Assembly (NCBI GenBank): GCA_034420695.1
Contig: DAOULB010000044.1
Span: forward strand, 1 to 15,210
Direction of reading: 5' to 3'
DNA length: 15,210 bases
Source: Io17-Chloro-G2 sp034420695
Lineage (GTDB): Bacteria; Chloroflexota; Dehalococcoidia; Lucifugimonadales; UBA3495
Below are positions 11,997-15,210 of the stretch, one piece after another (within the stretch, counting starts at the first letter, position 1; each line of letters starts with the position of its first letter). A program made the translations under genes and the position numbers. The notes under the pieces are model-generated. The model was not told the origin of the DNA, made no database searches, and worked only from the letters and a program-made list of their open reading frames with translations.

Positions 11997-12416
11997 ATGG
12001 CAGACGGCAACGACAAGACACTGTTGGACTGGGACGCCCTGGAAGTGGGTGAGACCTTCGAGAAGTATGATTACGTATTGACACAGGAAATGATAGACAC
12101 TTTCCGCAAGGGGGTCATGGACCCGGAGGCCAGCTTCCCGACGATTTCCCACAAGGTGGACGTGAAGCAATACAACGCCAAGTACCGGGACAATGGCTCG
12201 GTCAACGCACGGGGCGCCTTCTACTGCTACAGCCCGCCTAAGGCCGGCAGCAAGCTGACGGTCACAGCCTGGATAGCGGACAAGTACTTGCGACGGGGTA
12301 AGAACTATATTGTGACCGAGGCCATTTCGGTTGACGAAGAGGGCCGGTTGATAGACAGGGTAATCACCCACGAGCTGAAGCAGCCCTCGGAGGTGGGCAA
12401 GAAATGGGGAGGGTAA
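11997..12416 (+). CDS. MaoC-like hot-dog-fold protein, N-terminal dehydratase type
   Basis: A 139-aa single-domain protein resembling the N-terminal half of MaoC-like/FAS1-type dehydratases. LEVGETFEKYDYVLTQEMIDTFRKGVMDPEASF (15-47) is the usual entry strand and helix, followed by GSVNARGAFYCYSPPKAGSKLTV (67-89) and KYLRRGKNYIVTEAISVDEEGRLIDR (97-121), the hot-dog sheet. No Asp-His hydratase dyad is visible, as expected for this half. It likely forms a heterodimer with the next gene product, whose frame overlaps by 13 bp. Together they would act on enoyl-CoA thioesters. GAGGGTG lies about 8-10 nt before ATG 11997. The gene follows a candidate promoter at 11900-11929. Confidence 0.85.
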   Translation: MADGNDKTLLDWDALEVGETFEKYDYVLTQEMIDTFRKGVMDPEASFPTISHKVDVKQYNAKYRDNGSVNARGAFYCYSPPKAGSKLTVTAWIADKYLRRGKNYIVTEAISVDEEGRLIDRVITHELKQPSEVGKKWGG

Positions 12417-12856
12417 CAAGGAATTACGAGGTTGACGACGAGATTCCTCCCCTGACCAAGTCCATGACCCAGGAAGCCATAAACCTCTTCGAAGGGAGCG
12501 CCGGGGAGACGGGCCCATCGCAATTCACCGACCAGGATACGGCCAGGGAGACCCTGGGGACCGAAGGAACCGTGGCGTCGGGCCGGATGTCGCTCACGTT
12601 TGCCATCGAGATGCTGCGCCGCTACTTTGGAGCGGACGTGTTCAACCGCACCGGAAGCGTCGACCTGAGATTTCTACGCCCGGTGCGGCCCGGCGACACC
12701 ATTACCTTCCAAGGGAGGATCACCGGGGTTTCCCGGGAAGCCAACGGAAGCAGGGTTTCGGCGGAAATCACCGTGGTGAACCAGAATGGCAATACTACCG
12801 GGGCGGGCACCGGCAGCGTTGTAGTGCCCAATGCATTCCTTCCCGCCGACGAGTAA
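12404..12856 (+). CDS. MaoC-like dehydratase, hot-dog fold
   Basis: A 150-aa protein of the MaoC/(R)-hydratase type, overlapping the previous gene by 13 bp. FTDQDTARETLGTEGTVASGRMSLTFAIEML (41-71) matches the segment usually written as xHxDxxxAxxxGF...HG, and FLRPVRPGDTITFQGRITGVS (90-110) is the classical second signature. In active (R)-specific hydratases the motif SGDxNPxH carries catalytic Asp and His. Here the aligned stretch is AGETGPSQFTD (33-43), with no His, so activity may be lost or altered, or supplied differently by the heterodimer. GGAGG lies 10 nt before ATG 12404. The coupled arrangement strongly implies one complex. Confidence 0.87.
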   Translation: MGRVTRNYEVDDEIPPLTKSMTQEAINLFEGSAGETGPSQFTDQDTARETLGTEGTVASGRMSLTFAIEMLRRYFGADVFNRTGSVDLRFLRPVRPGDTITFQGRITGVSREANGSRVSAEITVVNQNGNTTGAGTGSVVVPNAFLPADE

Positions 12857-12939
12857 TCGATTGACTGCAATGAGACGGCAACTGACATGAGACCGGCAGT
12901 TCCGAAGAGACGGGCCAGAGGCCATTCAGGGAGGCCAAG

Positions 12940-13833
12940 ATGCCAATAGAGCAACTATCGCCAGCACTTGAGCATATCGTTTCGGTGGACCAACCGGTGG
13001 AGGAACTAGCCGCCGGCTTTGGAAACGACAACGGGCCGGCCGAGGCCCCCCTGTGGTGGCAGGAGGGGGGCTACCTGCTGTTCAGCGACATTGGGAACGA
13101 CCGGCGCATCAAGTGGACCCCGAATGAGGGGCCCACGGTGTTCAAACAGCCTACGAACCACGGCAACGGAATGACACGGGACCCTCAGGGGCGCTTGGTG
13201 GTCTGCGAAAGGGTGGGCAGGGTGTGCCGTTACGAGCACGACGGGAGTCCCACGGTGGTGGCGGGCAGTTACCAGGGAAAACGCTTGAACTGGCCCAACG
13301 ACGTGGTGGTGAAGTCGGACGGGAGCATCTATTTCACCGACCCCAGCGCGCCGGCTCCCGGCTACCAGCTGGACTTCTGCGGGGTTTACCGGGTGTCACC
13401 CGACTTGGGGACGCTTACCCTGTTGGTGCGGGACTTCGTATTCCCCAACGGGTTAGCGTTTTCCAATGACGAAAAGGTGCTCTACATCAACGATTCGAGG
13501 CGGAGGCACATCAGGGCATTGGACGTAATGCCCAATGGGGCCTTGGCCTTGGGTTCGGACAGAGTGTTCTGCGAAGTCAGCGGGGAAAGGCCGGGAGTGC
13601 CCGACGGCATCAAGGTGGATAGTGAGGGAAATGTTTACTGCGGGGGATCGGGAGGCATTTGGATAATCGATCCGGCGGGCCATCACTTGGGCACGATAGT
13701 TCACGGCGCGCCAATCACTACTAACTTGGCTTGGGGCGGGGGCGACTGGAGGACGTTGTACTTTACTACCCGGTACAGCTTGGGGCGATTGCAGATGAAG
13801 GTGCCCGGCGTACCGGTCCCGGCGGTTGGGTGA
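12940..13833 (+). CDS. SMP-30/gluconolactonase/LRE family protein
   Basis: A 297-aa six-bladed beta-propeller of the SMP-30/gluconolactonase family, metal-dependent lactone hydrolases. The single-metal site is visible. E35 is in PAEAPLW, N120/D121 in LNWPNDVVVKSDGSIYFTDP (116-135), N170 in FPNGLAFSNDEKVLYINDS (168-186), and D222 in VPDGIKVDSEGNVYCG (220-235). Length and blade repeats fit the family. It probably opens a lactone or related ester in the cytoplasm; there is no signal peptide. GGGAGG lies 5 nt before ATG 12940. It follows the MaoC pair by 83 bp in the same direction and is probably in the same operon. A bidirectional terminator follows. Confidence 0.92.
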   Translation: MPIEQLSPALEHIVSVDQPVEELAAGFGNDNGPAEAPLWWQEGGYLLFSDIGNDRRIKWTPNEGPTVFKQPTNHGNGMTRDPQGRLVVCERVGRVCRYEHDGSPTVVAGSYQGKRLNWPNDVVVKSDGSIYFTDPSAPAPGYQLDFCGVYRVSPDLGTLTLLVRDFVFPNGLAFSNDEKVLYINDSRRRHIRALDVMPNGALALGSDRVFCEVSGERPGVPDGIKVDSEGNVYCGGSGGIWIIDPAGHHLGTIVHGAPITTNLAWGGGDWRTLYFTTRYSLGRLQMKVPGVPVPAVG

Positions 13834-13906
13834 CAGGTAACGACGCCAACAATGCCTTCACGGCTTGGCCCGTGGGACAAGTCCGGCGCGGATATAGAGT
13901 AAGTGA

Positions 13907-13931
13907 AGAGGCCGCTGATTCAGCGGCCTCT
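13907..13931. terminator. Bidirectional intrinsic terminator
   Basis: AGAGGCCGCTGA (13907-13918) and TCAGCGGCCTCT (13920-13931) are perfect 12-bp complementary arms around a single T, forming a strong hairpin with a small loop. Downstream on the plus strand is GCTCATTTT; on the minus strand a pyrimidine-rich stretch follows. It lies between the convergent SMP-30 and zinc-ribbon genes, 14 bp from the latter's stop, and can serve both. Confidence 0.8.
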
Positions 13932-13945
13932 GCTCATTTTGCAGT

Positions 13946-14233
13946 CTAGCGGCGCATTGCGCTGAAGCAGTCGCTGCAGTAGACAGGGCGGTCGCCGCGG
14001 GGGCGGAAGGGGACCATGGTGTCGGCACCGCACTGGGCGCATACGGCCGGGTGCATTTCACGGGCAGCCCAACCGTCGCCCCGCTGCTGGTTGCGGCGGG
14101 CGCCCCGGCATTCCGGGCACCGCTTGGGCTCATTCGTATAGCCGCGAGAAGCAAAGAATTCCTGCTCTCCCACGGTAAATACGAACTGTGCTCCACAGTC
14201 CGAGCACATGAGATTCTTGTCTGCCAGAGCCAT
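13946..14233 (-). CDS. Small zinc-ribbon protein with four CxxC motifs
   Basis: A 95-aa protein with four CxxC pairs: C10/C13, C39/C42, C65/C68 and C86/C89. The first two bracket QFVFTVGEQEFFASRGYTNEPKR and the last two bracket ADTMVPFRPRGDRPVY, so two zinc ribbons are predicted. The layout (DKxLxCxDCGxxFVFTxGEQEFFxxxG...PKRCPxCR) is a widespread uncharacterised family seen in Chloroflexota and Actinobacteria. It has no assigned reaction and a nucleic-acid or protein-binding role is inferred. ATG 14233 is chosen because GGAGG lies 8 nt upstream; the alternative start at 14248 would put that ribosome binding site inside the gene. It ends at the bidirectional terminator. Confidence 0.88.
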   Translation of the reverse strand: MALADKNLMCSDCGAQFVFTVGEQEFFASRGYTNEPKRCPECRGARRNQQRGDGWAAREMHPAVCAQCGADTMVPFRPRGDRPVYCSDCFSAMRR

Positions 14234-14337
14234 CAGGATGACCTCCATAAGGTTGTGTTTGGTTCAGTCTAGGTCATCCGATGTTGAGGTTATTCAAACG
14301 AAACCACGAACGGAGAACTCAACTTACACCTGCGCCA

Positions 14338-15210
14338 TTATAGCAGATTTTCCCCTTTGGCAAGGCCGTTCCGGGCCAAAGGGGAGGGTGAAATAAAAAG
14401 ACCGGAGGCAAACAGGGTCCATGAGGCAACGGAAGCCAATATGAACCCCGGCAGATAAGAATCGTAGCGGTCGTACAAATAGCCGACGAAAATGGGGGAT
14501 ACAAACATGGAGAACCCGGAGAAGGTTATCAAGGACCCCCAAACGATGGCTATCCTGGCCGGAACACGGTCCACCAAGTCCATGGACAGGGAAAGCAAAG
14601 TAGGCACATATAACCAGGAGCCAAGGCCCAACAGGACTAGGCCGGCATAGGTGACGGTCAGGTCATCCATGACGAATGAACCCAGTCCGCCCAGAATGAC
14701 CATGACCCCTGGTACCAACAGAAAGAGGCGAGGGGACCGCATTACCAGAGGCAGAATCCCACCCAGCAGCACACCGAAGATCCCGGCAAAGGGCAGTATC
14801 CCGGTGGCCAAGCCGGCTTGGGAAAGGGTCATTCCCCGGGATTCCGAGTAGAAGGTGGGAAGCCAGGCGGATAGAGCCGTGTACTGTACCAGAACTCCGG
14901 CGTCGGCCGCCAACAGCAGGAGGATGGGTCTGCGGAGCAGTACGGACGGCGCCCCACGAATTGAGATTCTCTCGGTGGACGAGAATTCGACAGCCCCCTG
15001 CCCCGCCAGCAGCCAGGCAGCCGTTCCGGCGACCCCCAAGGCACCGTAGGCACTGAGGGCGGCCTCCCAACCGATTGACTCAGCCAACGAAGCCATTCCA
15101 CCTACGGACAAAGCGATGCCGGAACTAAGAACCGCGGTGTTCAAGCCGTTCATCAACAGGACTTCCCTTGGGCGGAGCCTAGTGACCAGCAGGGGACCGG
15201 TGGCGGTGAG
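14338..15210 (-). CDS. MFS transporter, C-terminal part (5' end beyond right edge)
   Basis: The frame is open to the window edge, giving 290 visible residues; roughly the first 100 are missing. The visible part begins LTATGPLLVTRLRPRE, consistent with the loop after an early helix. It then continues through MNGLNTAVLSSGIALSVGG, a region typical of major facilitator proteins. Several hydrophobic stretches follow (for example around LLLLAADAGVLVQYTALSAW, GILPFAGIFGVLLGGILPLV and AGLVLLGLGSWLYVPTLLSL), as expected for helices 4-12. It should be an inner-membrane secondary transporter; substrate and direction cannot be inferred. It stops 105 bp upstream of the zinc-ribbon start, with no obvious terminator between them. 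Confidence 0.85.
   Translation of the reverse strand, partial: LTATGPLLVTRLRPREVLLMNGLNTAVLSSGIALSVGGMASLAESIGWEAALSAYGALGVAGTAAWLLAGQGAVEFSSTERISIRGAPSVLLRRPILLLLAADAGVLVQYTALSAWLPTFYSESRGMTLSQAGLATGILPFAGIFGVLLGGILPLVMRSPRLFLLVPGVMVILGGLGSFVMDDLTVTYAGLVLLGLGSWLYVPTLLSLSMDLVDRVPARIAIVWGSLITFSGFSMFVSPIFVGYLYDRYDSYLPGFILASVASWTLFASGLFISPSPLARNGLAKGENLL

Overview
The window is a GC-rich bacterial chromosome segment with catabolic and redox gene content. The gene families present (side-by-side enoyl-CoA hydratase paralogs, a luciferase-like flavin monooxygenase, a Tat-less reductive-dehalogenase-like corrinoid protein, a MaoC pair, an SMP-30 lactonase-like protein and a four-CxxC zinc-ribbon protein) resemble what is known from Chloroflexota of the Dehalococcoidia/SAR202 type. 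That placement is an inference from gene content, because no rRNA or other phylogenetic marker lies in the window.

Layout. Positions 1-82 hold the 5' end of a minus-strand gene of unknown function. Positions 83-897 hold no convincing gene but contain three tandem copies of a 99-bp unit (with 10-bp sub-repeats), three copies of a 15-bp unit and a near-perfect palindrome just before the first operon. Positions 898-3273 (+) encode three consecutive enoyl-CoA hydratase/isomerase paralogs whose catalytic glutamates differ. A 10-bp-stem hairpin (REP-like) follows. A textbook sigma-70 promoter then drives a nitroreductase (3529-4164), followed by a GSI-type glutamine synthetase or related ligase (4300-5637) and an LLM flavin oxidoreductase (5787-6911). 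On the minus strand lie a HicA/HicB toxin-antitoxin pair (6986-7648), a 54-codon ORF whose stop overlaps the hicA start, and a three-gene redox cluster read from right to left. That cluster is a reductive-dehalogenase-like protein (10697-9297), a 214-aa protein matching only the corrinoid-binding half of that fold (9197-8553), and a 7Fe ferredoxin fused to a GlcG/HbpS domain (8544-7879). The divergent + strand carries a stand-alone 5'-3' exonuclease (11020-11895), a MaoC-like pair (11997-12856) and an SMP-30/gluconolactonase-like protein (12940-13833). A bidirectional terminator separates these from a minus-strand zinc-ribbon protein (14233-13946) and an MFS transporter that runs off the right edge.

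How they may work together. The left half looks like acyl-CoA and small-molecule catabolism (hydratases, flavoenzymes, an amide-forming ligase). The middle is the most unusual part: a full-length RdhA-like protein next to what looks like a second enzyme of the same fold split in two, with the corrinoid half in one gene and the iron-sulfur half supplied by the next gene, 8 nt away, which also carries a GlcG/HbpS domain. The shared operon, the colinearity of the halves and the recurring GGACC/GGTCC dyads upstream support a joint function, but none of this is proven by sequence alone.
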